This document shows, piece by piece, positions 46,071 to 54,155 of a stretch of DNA of 64,000 nt. The DNA lies in NCBI RefSeq assembly GCF_030758935.1, contig NZ_CP132333.1, forward strand, positions 1,922,992 through 1,986,991, in the 5' to 3' direction. The first letter of the stretch is position 1; the number at the start of each line of letters is the position of its first letter. The DNA is from Geothrix sp. PMB-07. GTDB lineage: Bacteria > Acidobacteriota > Holophagae > Holophagales > Holophagaceae. The notes below the pieces were generated by a model. That model was not told where the DNA came from, made no database searches, and saw only the letters and a list, made by a program, of their open reading frames with translations. The position numbers and the translations under genes are program-made.

Positions 46071-46628
46071 ATGAGCATGAAACCAGCGGTCTTCCTCGAC
46101 CGCGACGGCACCCTCAATGAAGAAGTGGATTTCCTGTGCGACCCGGACGAACTGGTCATGATCCCCGGAGCGGCCGCTGCCGTGGCTCGGCTCAACGCCA
46201 AGGGCATCCCGGTGGTGGTGGTAACCAACCAGAGCGGCATCGGCCGTGGCAAATACGATTGGACGGATTTTGCCGCCGTGATGAGCCGCATGGGCACCTT
46301 GTTGGCGATGGAGAATGCGCGCATCGACGCCGTCTACGCCTCTCCCCACCACGAACAGGCCCTGGGCGAGTACGCCGTGGCGGACCATCCCGAACGCAAG
46401 CCGAACCCTGGGATGCTGCTGCGGGCGGCAGAAGAACACGGTCTGGACCTGTCCCGCTCCTGGATGGTGGGGGACAAGGCCCTCGACATTGAGGCGGGGC
46501 TCCGCGCCGGCTGTAAGGTGGCGCTGGTGCGCACGGGCTATGGTGCCTCCGTGGATGGCTCCCGGGCAGACCTGGTCGCCGACAGCCTGCCAGACGTGGT
46601 GGATCACATCCTGTCCCACTGGCCATGA
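46071..46628 (+). CDS. HAD-family phosphatase of the heptose-bisphosphate phosphatase (GmhB) type
   Basis: The 185-residue protein has HAD motif I FLDRDGTLN (Asp10 nucleophile, Asp12 acid/base), motif II VVVTNQSG, and motif III/IV KPNPGM with GDKALDIEAG. The sequence fits histidinol-phosphate or D,D-heptose-1,7-bisphosphate phosphatases. The zinc-binding loop of GmhB (CxHx and CxCRKP) is mostly lost: the segment reads ASPHHEQALGEY and DHPERKPNPG with no cysteine. So gmhB is only a class label. The start at 46071 has AGGA eight bases upstream; the next ATG is two codons on. It overlaps sfsA by four bases. Confidence 0.8.
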   Translation: MSMKPAVFLDRDGTLNEEVDFLCDPDELVMIPGAAAAVARLNAKGIPVVVVTNQSGIGRGKYDWTDFAAVMSRMGTLLAMENARIDAVYASPHHEQALGEYAVADHPERKPNPGMLLRAAEEHGLDLSRSWMVGDKALDIEAGLRAGCKVALVRTGYGASVDGSRADLVADSLPDVVDHILSHWP

Positions 46629-47365
46629 TCCTCATCGAGAAAAAGGGGCTGGTGAGCGGCTTCCTGATCCAGCGCTACAAACGATTCCTGGCGGATGTGC
46701 GCCTGGAGGATGGCAGCGTCGTCACGGCTCACACCACGAACACAGGCTCCATGAAGACCTGCTGGGAGCCCGGAGATCGCGTCTTGCTGGAGCCCGCCAC
46801 GAACCCTGAGCGCAAGCTCAAGTTCACGTGGCTGGCTGTGGAACGCCCCGGCGGCTGGGTGGGTGTGGAAACGGGCATGCCCAACCGCGTGGTGGCCGAA
46901 GCGGCGCGCCGTGACGTGCTACCTGGCCTGACCGGTCTGCGCGAGGTTCGTACCGAGGTGAAATACGGGGCTGAACGCAGCCGCATCGACGTGTTGGCCC
47001 AAGATGCAGAAGGTCGGCAGGTGTTCATCGAGGTGAAGAACACCACCTTGAAAGAGGGGAACTGGGTGCTGTTTCCGGATGCGGTGACCGAGCGGGGAAC
47101 CAAGCACCTGCGTGAGCTTCAGGCCATGGTTCGGGAAGGTCATTGGGCCGCCATCGCCTTCTTCGTGCACCGCACGGATGTGGATCGCTTTGATGCTGCG
47201 CGGGACATCGACCCGGCTTACAGTGCCGAACTGGATCGCGCTGCGCAGGCCGGGGTGGCTGTCCTGCCCTTGGCTGTGCATCTGGTCACAAGGCAGGAAA
47301 CAAGTGGGTTGTGGGCCCTTGGCTGGGAATTACCGGGCCTTCTGCCCTGGGCTCCCCGCCGCTAG
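46625..47365 (+). CDS. sfsA: SfsA-family DNA/RNA nuclease
   Basis: The 246-residue protein matches SfsA, once described as a regulator of sugar-fermentation genes and now considered a nuclease fold. The N-terminus has the OB-like domain (FLADVRLEDG, TAHTTNTGSM). The catalytic part has the PD-(D/E)xK-like segment RIDVLAQDAE then VFIEVKNTTL and a final GHWAAIAFFVHR. Its ATG overlaps the stop of the HAD phosphatase (ATGA), so these two are coupled. Function in this organism is not shown. Confidence 0.9.
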   Translation: MILIEKKGLVSGFLIQRYKRFLADVRLEDGSVVTAHTTNTGSMKTCWEPGDRVLLEPATNPERKLKFTWLAVERPGGWVGVETGMPNRVVAEAARRDVLPGLTGLREVRTEVKYGAERSRIDVLAQDAEGRQVFIEVKNTTLKEGNWVLFPDAVTERGTKHLRELQAMVREGHWAAIAFFVHRTDVDRFDAARDIDPAYSAELDRAAQAGVAVLPLAVHLVTRQETSGLWALGWELPGLLPWAPRR

Positions 47366-47390
47366 ACTGGGGGTTCATGCCGGAGCAACC

Positions 47391-48506
47391 ATGTCGACCG
47401 CCGCATCAGAATTGATGAAGACGCCTCTCAACGCCGCCCACCGGGCCCTGAACGCCAAGATGGTCGACTTCGGCGGCTGGGACATGCCGGTGCAGTACCC
47501 GGCGGGCATCATTGCTGAGCACGAGGCCGTGCGCACCAAGGCGGGTCTGTTCGACGTAAGCCACATGGGTGAGATTCGCGTGAAGGGCCCAGGCGCGCTG
47601 GCCCTGGTGGAACACCTCACCCCCAACGCCGTGTCCAAGCTGGCCATTGGTCAGGTGCATTACACGGCCTTCCTCTACGAGAACGGCACCTTCGTCGATG
47701 ACCTGCTGGTCTACCGCGAGGGCGAGCAGGAGTTCCTCCTGGTGGTGAATGCGGGCAACTCCGACAAGGATTTCGCCTGGGTGCAGCAGCACGCCAAGGG
47801 GTACGACTGCACCGTGGTGAACGAAAGCCCCATCACTGGCCAGATCGCCCTGCAGGGACCGCTGGCTGTGGAGATCCTCCAGCCCCTCACCGCGACTCCG
47901 CTGGATCCCATCGGCTACTACTTCTACACGCACGGTGAGGTGGCTGGCATCAAGTGCATCATCAGCCGCACGGGCTACACCGGCGAGGATGGCTTCGAGC
48001 TCTACTGTGCCGCTGGCGACACGGAGAAACTCTGGAACGCCGTGATGGCCGCCGGGACGCCCAAGGGCCTGCTGCCCGCGGGTCTCGGCTGCCGCAACAC
48101 CCTGCGCCTGGAATGCAAGATGGCGCTCTACGGCCACGAGATCGACGACACCATCCACGCCCTGGAAGCGGGCCTGGGCTGGATCGTGAAGCTGGATCAC
48201 AGCGACTTCATCGGCCGCGATGCGCTGCTGGCCGCCAAGGCCGCCCCCGCGCCCCGCAAACTGGTGGGCTTCAAGACCCACGAGAAGCGCGACATCGCCC
48301 GCGACCACATGCCCGTGGTGCAGGATGGCAAGCAGATCGGGTTTGTCACCAGCGCGGCGCCTTCGCCCACCTGCGGCTTCAACCTGGGTCTGGCCTACGT
48401 GCCCACAGAGCTGGCCAAGGTCGGCGGTACCATCCAGATCGAGATTCGCGGCCGCGCCGTCAACGCCGAGATCATCCCTACGCCCTTCTACAAGCGGACC
48501 AAGTAG
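47391..48506 (+). CDS. gcvT: glycine cleavage system aminomethyltransferase (T protein)
   Basis: The 371-residue protein carries the aminomethyl group from lipoylated GcvH to tetrahydrofolate. It has the N-terminal GGWDMPVQYPAGI, the folate-site FDVSHMGEIRV and the C-terminal domain with TSAAPSPT-type and NLGLAYV segments. The start at 47391 is close to sfsA (25 bases), so no glycine riboswitch can fit between them. gcvH follows after 148 bases with hairpins. The decarboxylase genes (gcvP) are not in this window. Confidence 0.95.
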   Translation: MSTAASELMKTPLNAAHRALNAKMVDFGGWDMPVQYPAGIIAEHEAVRTKAGLFDVSHMGEIRVKGPGALALVEHLTPNAVSKLAIGQVHYTAFLYENGTFVDDLLVYREGEQEFLLVVNAGNSDKDFAWVQQHAKGYDCTVVNESPITGQIALQGPLAVEILQPLTATPLDPIGYYFYTHGEVAGIKCIISRTGYTGEDGFELYCAAGDTEKLWNAVMAAGTPKGLLPAGLGCRNTLRLECKMALYGHEIDDTIHALEAGLGWIVKLDHSDFIGRDALLAAKAAPAPRKLVGFKTHEKRDIARDHMPVVQDGKQIGFVTSAAPSPTCGFNLGLAYVPTELAKVGGTIQIEIRGRAVNAEIIPTPFYKRTK

Positions 48507-48516
48507 CGAATGCTGG

Positions 48517-48559
48517 CCGGGGGGACCGCCTGCTCGCGTGGCTCGCGATGTCCCCCCGG
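48517..48559 (+). terminator. strong hairpin between gcvT and gcvH
   Basis: CCGGGGGGAC (48517-48526) and GTCCCCCCGG (48550-48559) are perfect 10-base inverted arms about 23 bases apart. The loop contains two GCTCGCG copies, and a second small stem CCCGCC/GGCGGG follows. There is no U run, so it may be a processing, stabilising or attenuating structure rather than a simple terminator. It sits 11 bases after the gcvT stop. Confidence 0.5.
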
Positions 48560-48654
48560 ACCCCCGCCGTCCGGGCGGGATGAACCCACCCTGACCGGCC
48601 ACAAGTAGCCACCTGTTCACTGCTCACACCACCTACCGCCTCAAAGGAGGAACC

Positions 48655-49038
48655 ATGTTCCCTGCCGATCTCAAGTACACCAAGGACCACGAGTGGCTGA
48701 AGCCCGCTGGCGATGGCACCGCCCTGGTGGGCATCACCCACTACGCGCAGGATGCGCTCGGCGACGTGGTCTTCGTGGACCTGCCCGAGACGGGTGCGAC
48801 CTTCGCTGAGGGCGAGGAGTTCGGCACGGTGGAATCCGTGAAGACCGTGTCCGAACTGAACATGCCCACCGCTGGTGAAGTGCTTGAGGTGAACGAGGGC
48901 CTGGGCGATCATCCGGAAGCTGTGAACGAGGATCCCTACGGCAAGGGCTGGCTGGTGAAGATCAAGCTGAGCGGCGACCTCGCCGGGCTGCTCGATGCCA
49001 AGGCCTACGAGGCCCTGGTGAGCGCCGAAAGCCACTAG
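48655..49038 (+). CDS. gcvH: glycine cleavage system H protein
   Basis: The 127-residue lipoyl-carrier protein shuttles the aminomethyl intermediate between the P, T and L proteins. The lipoylation site is Lys63 in VESVKTVSEL and the surrounding fold (GDVVFVDLPETG, NEDPYGKGWLVKIK) is standard. AAAGGAGG lies six bases upstream of the ATG. Its stop is four bases before the lytic transglycosylase gene, so the following gene is probably co-transcribed. No gcvP or lpd gene is adjacent. Confidence 0.96.
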   Translation: MFPADLKYTKDHEWLKPAGDGTALVGITHYAQDALGDVVFVDLPETGATFAEGEEFGTVESVKTVSELNMPTAGEVLEVNEGLGDHPEAVNEDPYGKGWLVKIKLSGDLAGLLDAKAYEALVSAESH

Positions 49039-49042
49039 GCTC

Positions 49043-51013
49043 ATGTCGGTTCAGATCCTGGCCACCCTCCTCTGGGGGACAGCGACCGTGCATGCTCCGG
49101 CGCAGACTCCCCAGGCCTACGTGGCCACGGCTCCCATCCGAGCCGCTGAATCCGACAGTGTGCGGATTCAGCGGCTCCGCGTCTTGGTGGAGGCTGCCGA
49201 AAAGGCCCTGGAGGCCGAGGATGAAGACGGGGCCGAGGCCCGTTCCGACGAAGCCGATGTCCTCACCGCCGACTGGTCGCTGGACCTTCTGAAACAGCCT
49301 GAGGTTCAGGGATTGCTCCAGCGCCTGAAAGAAGTGCAGGACCAGCTGTCTGAGGAGGAAGAACCAGAGCCGGAACCAGGCCTCAAGGCCCCGGAAGAAG
49401 TGGTCTCCATCAGCGGCGAGGAACTGCGGGCGGAGTTGGAATTGGTCCGCAGCGCCGAGCAAGGCGCCACGTATGATTTCCCCATCGATCTCAATGACAA
49501 GGTGCTCACCTGGGTGAGCCTGTTTAGCACCACCAAGCGCGGCTTCATGGAGAACGCGCTGGGGCGGGCTTCCCAGTACATGCCCATGATCCGCCAGGTC
49601 TTCGCGGAGGAAGGCATCCCCTCCGATCTGGCCTACCTGGCGGTCATCGAATCCGGTTTCCGGAATGAGGCCAAGAGCCGAGCGAAGGCCGTGGGCATGT
49701 GGCAGTTCATCCGCTCCACCGGCCGCATCTACGGCCTCAGCGGCAACGCCTGGGTGGAAGAGCGCCGCGATCCGGTGAAGGCCACGCGCGCCGCAGCGCG
49801 CTACCTGAAGCGGCTCTACGAAATCACCGGCGACTGGTACCTCGCGGCATCCAGCTACAACGCCGGCCCCCTCACGCTGGATCGGGCCATCCAGAACCTG
49901 GGCACCCGGAATTTCTGGGATCTGGCGCGCTCGCGCTGGCTGCGCACCGAGACGAAGAACTACATTCCCGAGCTCTGCGCCGCCATCCTCATCGGCCGCA
50001 ACCCCGAACGTTATGGTGTGCACATTGTTCCTCTCACGCCCTACACCTACGAAACGGTGAATGTGGCGAGCATGACCAGTCTCTCGGTGCTGGCCCGTTG
50101 CGCCAATACCGATGCCGCCACATTGAAGGCGCTGAACCCGGAGCTGCTTCGAGGGTCCACACCTCCTGGGGCATACCTTCTGCGTGTGCCCCCGGGGAAG
50201 GCACTGGAATGCCTGCGGCAGCTGGCCAAGATGCCCGCCGGGAAGCGGCTGGATTTCCAGACCTACACCATTCGCAAAGGCGACACTCCGGCCAAGGTGG
50301 CCAAGCGCTTCAAGCTGACCCCAGAGGATCTGCTGGAGGCCAACGATCTCGCGGCCAAGCAATTCAAGCCGGGCAAGCGGATTCTGCTGCCGCCGCCGCC
50401 GGTACTGGCCCTGGAGGATCGCGACCTGGGCTCCACACCCGAGCGTGCCAAGGCCCTGGGTGACCGGCCCCTGGCCCCACTCCCAGCGGCACCCCGCGAG
50501 GTGGATGAGCCGACGCCCCGCGTATCCGCCGAACCTGCCGCTGCTGCGCCCGTTCCAGCATCTGCGGTCCAGATCCCGGTGACCACTCCTCAGGTGCAGA
50601 ATCCCGTTCCGCCTGCGAACAAGCCGGAGTCGAACCACGCGGAGTCGGTTGCGGCCAAACCCATTGCGCCCGAACCCACCAAGGAGGCGACCGTCATCCG
50701 CGCCAAGAAGGGCGACACCTTGGCCAGGCTGGCCCGTGCCCATCAGGTTCCCTTGGGAGAACTCCTGCGGCTGAATCCAGAGGCCCGGAAGGCGCTGCAC
50801 CCCGGCGATGAGGTCCGTCTCCCTGGATCCGCGCCCCGTCTCGCGAAGGCGACAGCCCCTGCCGCAGCCACCCTGCACCGGGTCCAGAAGGGTGAGACCC
50901 TGGCTTCCATCGCCCGCAAGTACGGCGTGGATCCCAAGGATCTCAAGGTCTGGAATCGGCTGAAGGGCGACCGGATCCTCCTGGGCCAGAAGATGCGCGT
51001 CACACCTCCGTGA
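49043..51013 (+). CDS. membrane-bound lytic murein transglycosylase with LysM repeats (MltD-like)
   Basis: The 656-residue protein has a short N-terminal export-type segment, an acidic helical stretch (40-140), a family-3-type transglycosylase domain with catalytic Glu203 in YLAVIESGFRNEA followed by GMWQFIRSTGRIYGL and YLAASSYNAGP, and three LysM motifs (about 410-455, 550-600, 610-655), each starting YTIRKGDT-, VIRAKKGDT- or HRVQKGET-like. It would cleave peptidoglycan with anhydromuramyl ends in the periplasm. No lipobox is evident. Linker segments between LysM repeats are Pro/Ala-rich. Coupled to gcvH only by position. Confidence 0.93.
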   Translation: MSVQILATLLWGTATVHAPAQTPQAYVATAPIRAAESDSVRIQRLRVLVEAAEKALEAEDEDGAEARSDEADVLTADWSLDLLKQPEVQGLLQRLKEVQDQLSEEEEPEPEPGLKAPEEVVSISGEELRAELELVRSAEQGATYDFPIDLNDKVLTWVSLFSTTKRGFMENALGRASQYMPMIRQVFAEEGIPSDLAYLAVIESGFRNEAKSRAKAVGMWQFIRSTGRIYGLSGNAWVEERRDPVKATRAAARYLKRLYEITGDWYLAASSYNAGPLTLDRAIQNLGTRNFWDLARSRWLRTETKNYIPELCAAILIGRNPERYGVHIVPLTPYTYETVNVASMTSLSVLARCANTDAATLKALNPELLRGSTPPGAYLLRVPPGKALECLRQLAKMPAGKRLDFQTYTIRKGDTPAKVAKRFKLTPEDLLEANDLAAKQFKPGKRILLPPPPVLALEDRDLGSTPERAKALGDRPLAPLPAAPREVDEPTPRVSAEPAAAAPVPASAVQIPVTTPQVQNPVPPANKPESNHAESVAAKPIAPEPTKEATVIRAKKGDTLARLARAHQVPLGELLRLNPEARKALHPGDEVRLPGSAPRLAKATAPAAATLHRVQKGETLASIARKYGVDPKDLKVWNRLKGDRILLGQKMRVTPP

Positions 51014-51063
51014 TCAGTGCTTGCAGAAGTGCGGAAGGAGTGTGATACTGGTTCTTCCCCATT

Positions 51064-51139
<76 letters not shown>

Positions 51140-51142
51140 AAC

Positions 51143-51175
51143 AGAAGGCCACCGCAAGGTGGCCTTCTTGCTTCA
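51143..51175 (+). terminator. rho-independent terminator after tRNA-Ala
   Basis: AGAAGGCCACC (51143-51153) and GGTGGCCTTCT (51158-51168) form a perfect 11-base stem around a GCAA tetraloop, followed by a short T-rich end (TGCTT). It begins four bases after the CCA end of the tRNA and 20 bases before the next gene, so the ABC-F gene would need its own promoter or read-through. Confidence 0.8.
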
Positions 51176-51193
51176 AGCTGAAGGTTTCCGGAC

Positions 51194-53173
51194 ATGCTCG
51201 CATCCCTGAACCACGTGGATCTTCGATTCGGCCCCCAAGAGGTGCTGAAGGACGCCACCTGGGCCATCCAGGAGGGCGAGTGCTGGGGTGTCATTGGCCG
51301 CAACGGCGCGGGCAAGAGTACGGTGTTCAAGCTGCTTCTGGGCCAACTGGAAGCCGACAGCGGCACCGTGGTGCGGCCCACCAAGGAACGCGGCATTCGC
51401 ATGGGCCACTACGCCCAGGATCTCGTTCCTGAAACCGATGGCAGCGTGCTGGAAGAAGCCCTGGCGGCCTTCGGCGATGTGGAGCGCTTGCAGCACGAGA
51501 TGCGCGAACTGGAACACCGCATGAGCGAGCCTGGCGTCGCGCTCGATGACGTCATGGAGCGCTACCAGAGGGTCACGGAAGCCTTCGAGCACCTGGATGG
51601 CTTCAGCATCCGCGCGCGGGCCGAGAGCATTCTTCAATCCCTCGGTTTCAGCGCCGCCGACTTCGAGCGTCCCGTGGAAACCCTGTCCGGCGGGCAGAAG
51701 AGCCGCGTGATGCTGGCCAAGGCCATCCTCCAGGGCCTGGATCTGCTGCTGCTCGATGAACCCACGAACCACCTGGATCTGCCCAGCCTGCGCTGGCTGG
51801 AGGATTTCATCCAGGGCACCGATGCCACGGTGGCCGTCATCAGCCATGACCGCTACTTCCTGGATAAGATCGCCACCGAAATTCTGGAGCTGGAGCTAGG
51901 CCGTTCGCGGGTCTACGAGGGCAACTACTCCGAATTCATGGAGAAGAAGGAACAGGAGCTGGAACTGCTGGAGCGCCACTACGAGCAGCAGCAGGCCTAC
52001 ATCAAGAACCAGGAAGAATACATCCGCCGCAACATCGCCGGGCAGAACACCAAGCAGGCCCGCGGCCGCCGCACGCATCTCGCCAAGTTGGATCGCATCC
52101 AGAAACCCCTGCGCGACGGCCGCAAGGTGAAGTTCACGTTCCCGGAAACCCAGCGCGGCGGCGACGTGGCCCTGGTGCTGGAAAAGGCCAGCGTGGGCTG
52201 GGGTGGGAAGCCGCTCTACGAACCGTTGGAACAGCTGCAGATCAAGCGCGGGCAGAAGGTGGGCATCGTGGGCCTGAACGGTACGGGCAAGTCCACCCTG
52301 CTGAAAGCCATCGCAGAGGAGATCCCATTCATCACCGGCCAGGCACGGCTGGGCAGCCAGGTGAAACTGGGCTATTTCGATCAGCACCACAAGAACCTCG
52401 ATCCCCGCAACACGGTCTTCCAGCAGATCCACGGCGTGAATCCGCAAGCCCTGAAGCAGGATGTGCTGGGCTTCCTGGCCAAATTCCAGTTCCGTGGCGA
52501 TGAGGTGGACAAACCCGTCACGGCGCTCTCTGGCGGTGAGCGCGCGCGCCTCAGCATCGCCACGCTCATCCGTCAGGGCGTGAATCTGCTGCTGTTGGAC
52601 GAGCCCACCAACCACATGGACATCCCCAGCATGGAGGCGATGGAGGACACCATCCTCAGCTTCACCGGGGCGGCCATCGTGGTGACCCACGACCGCTACC
52701 TGCTGGGGCGTGTGGCGGATTCCCTGCTGCGCATCCACGAGGGCAAGGCTGAGTTCCGCGAAGGCGGCTACGAGGATCACCAGGCCTGGGTGGATCTGGA
52801 CCTCGGGGCTGAGGATGAAGCTGGCAGCGCCGAGCCTGAAGCCCCAGCCAAGAAGCCCGCTTCGCCCCAGGCCAAACCGAGCTCTGCGGTGAAGCCGCAG
52901 AGCCAGCCGCCGGTCAAGCCCGTGGCCATCGACAAGGACAAGCAGCGCGCCATCAAGCGCTACGAAAAACAGGTGGCCGAAGCCGAGGCCAAGGTGACCG
53001 AACTGGAAGCAAAACTGGCCGCAATCCAGCAGGAGATGGCCGCCATGGACCCCGCGGACTGGCAGGCCTTCAGTGCCAAGCTGGATGCCCAGAAGGCCCT
53101 GGAAGCCGATCTGGCCTACGCCATGAGCGATTGGGAGGCCGCGCAGGGCGCTCTGGAGGAAGCTCAGCGTTGA
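51194..53173 (+). CDS. ABC-F family ATPase (Uup/EttA-like translation factor)
   Basis: The 659-residue soluble protein has two ABC nucleotide-binding domains: Walker A GRNGAGKST and GLNGTGKST, signatures LSGGQKSR and LSGGERAR, Walker B LLLLDEPTNH in both. No membrane domain is present. The linker (about 235-320, EYIRRNIAGQNTKQARGRR) is the P-site-tRNA interaction motif region of ABC-F proteins. A C-terminal extension has a Pro/Lys/Ala-rich segment and a coiled coil (about 570-655), as in Uup. Such proteins act on the ribosome; a resistance role is not indicated by sequence. Confidence 0.92.
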   Translation: MLASLNHVDLRFGPQEVLKDATWAIQEGECWGVIGRNGAGKSTVFKLLLGQLEADSGTVVRPTKERGIRMGHYAQDLVPETDGSVLEEALAAFGDVERLQHEMRELEHRMSEPGVALDDVMERYQRVTEAFEHLDGFSIRARAESILQSLGFSAADFERPVETLSGGQKSRVMLAKAILQGLDLLLLDEPTNHLDLPSLRWLEDFIQGTDATVAVISHDRYFLDKIATEILELELGRSRVYEGNYSEFMEKKEQELELLERHYEQQQAYIKNQEEYIRRNIAGQNTKQARGRRTHLAKLDRIQKPLRDGRKVKFTFPETQRGGDVALVLEKASVGWGGKPLYEPLEQLQIKRGQKVGIVGLNGTGKSTLLKAIAEEIPFITGQARLGSQVKLGYFDQHHKNLDPRNTVFQQIHGVNPQALKQDVLGFLAKFQFRGDEVDKPVTALSGGERARLSIATLIRQGVNLLLLDEPTNHMDIPSMEAMEDTILSFTGAAIVVTHDRYLLGRVADSLLRIHEGKAEFREGGYEDHQAWVDLDLGAEDEAGSAEPEAPAKKPASPQAKPSSAVKPQSQPPVKPVAIDKDKQRAIKRYEKQVAEAEAKVTELEAKLAAIQQEMAAMDPADWQAFSAKLDAQKALEADLAYAMSDWEAAQGALEEAQR

Positions 53174-53208
53174 GGCGGTGCTAGCATCAGGAAACCCCTG
53201 AGGCTTTC

Positions 53209-54018
53209 ATGACTGCATTCCGTGGCGCCCACGTCCTCATCACCGGTGCGGCCAGCGGCCTGGGCCGTCTCATGGCCCTGGATGCTGTGCAGCGCGGGGC
53301 GCGCGTGACCCTGCTGGATCGGGATGCGAAAGGGTTGGGCCTCGTCTGCGACGAGATCCAGGCGCTGAAGGGCGACGCCGAAGGCTTCGTGGTGGATCTG
53401 TCCAGCCGCGAGGCCATCCAGGCCACCTGCGCCGAGGTGCTGCAATCCCGCGGCCCGGTGGGCATCCTCATCAACAACGCGGGCATCGTGTCGGGCAAGC
53501 CGCTGTTGGAATGCAGCGATGAAGCCATCGAGCGCACCTTCCAGGTGAACACCCTGGCCCTGTTCTGGATGGTGCGGGCCTTCCTGCCCGCCATGATGGC
53601 GGCGGGCGGGGGGCATGTCGTCACCGTGGCTTCCGCGGCAGGTCTGGCGGGCACCTCGCGCCTGGTGGACTACAGCGCCTCCAAGTTCGCCGCCGTGGGC
53701 TTCGATGAGTCCCTGCGCATGGAACTGAAACGCCTCGGCAGTCCGGTGCGAACCACGGTGGTATGCCCTTTCTTCATCGACACGGGCATGTTCGAGGGCG
53801 TGAAGACCCGCTTCGCCTGGCTGTTGCCCATCCTCAAGCCCGATTATGTGGTGCGCCGCGTCATGGGGGCCATCGCCAGCAACCGCGCCCGGCTCATCCT
53901 GCCGCGCTTCGTGTGGACCGTGCCCGTGGTGCGCGCCCTGCCGCCCTTCCTTTTCGACGCGGTGCTGAGCTTCTTCGGAGTGAACCGCAGCATGGACGAG
54001 TTCGTGGGAAGGCACTGA
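53209..54018 (+). CDS. short-chain dehydrogenase/reductase
   Basis: The 269-residue SDR has the cofactor motif TGAASGLG, NNAG in INNAGIVSG, a catalytic Ser in VASAAGLAG and the YxxxK pair in YSASK. The Asp in LLDRDAKG after the second strand suggests an NAD(H) preference. The C-terminal segment PPFLFDAVLSFFGVNRSM is hydrophobic, as in lipid- or retinoid-type SDRs associated with membranes (17-beta-HSD11-like group). The substrate is unknown. An aldehyde dehydrogenase gene lies convergent, 138 bases downstream, so a role in fatty-aldehyde or alcohol metabolism is possible. Confidence 0.88.
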   Translation: MTAFRGAHVLITGAASGLGRLMALDAVQRGARVTLLDRDAKGLGLVCDEIQALKGDAEGFVVDLSSREAIQATCAEVLQSRGPVGILINNAGIVSGKPLLECSDEAIERTFQVNTLALFWMVRAFLPAMMAAGGGHVVTVASAAGLAGTSRLVDYSASKFAAVGFDESLRMELKRLGSPVRTTVVCPFFIDTGMFEGVKTRFAWLLPILKPDYVVRRVMGAIASNRARLILPRFVWTVPVVRALPPFLFDAVLSFFGVNRSMDEFVGRH

Positions 54019-54034
54019 TCCGGCGGGCCTCGAC

Positions 54035-54151
54035 AAGCGGGAACACAGAGAACACGGAGTTCCCACAGAGATCACAGAGGAAAGCGGAGCGCTTGTCGAT
54101 GTCTTCTCTGCGTCCTCTCTGCGGCTTCTGTGTCCTTTGTGTTCCGCTTTT
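54035..54151. terminator. long inverted array of CACAGAG units between convergent genes
   Basis: The left half (54035-54079) has GGGAACACAGAG, AACACGGAG, CCCACAGAG and ATCACAGAGG in series. The right half (54105-54149) has the reverse-complement style units TCTCTGCG, CTCTCTGCGG, CTTCTGTG and CTTTGTGTTCCGCTT. Over about 45 bases the arms pair with a few mismatches and bulges, with AAGCGG at the outer end of both. It fills the gap between two converging genes, so a bidirectional terminator is likely. The unit resembles the elements at 12902 and 16241. Confidence 0.6.
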
Positions 54152-54155
54152 AGCT

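Noticed and set aside
47366-47390. Glycine riboswitch before gcvT
   Set aside because: Only 25 bases separate sfsA and gcvT, too short for the aptamer.
54035-54151. CACAGAG array as a CRISPR
   Set aside because: Units are too short and imperfect, arms are inverted rather than direct, no unique spacers of equal length and no cas genes.
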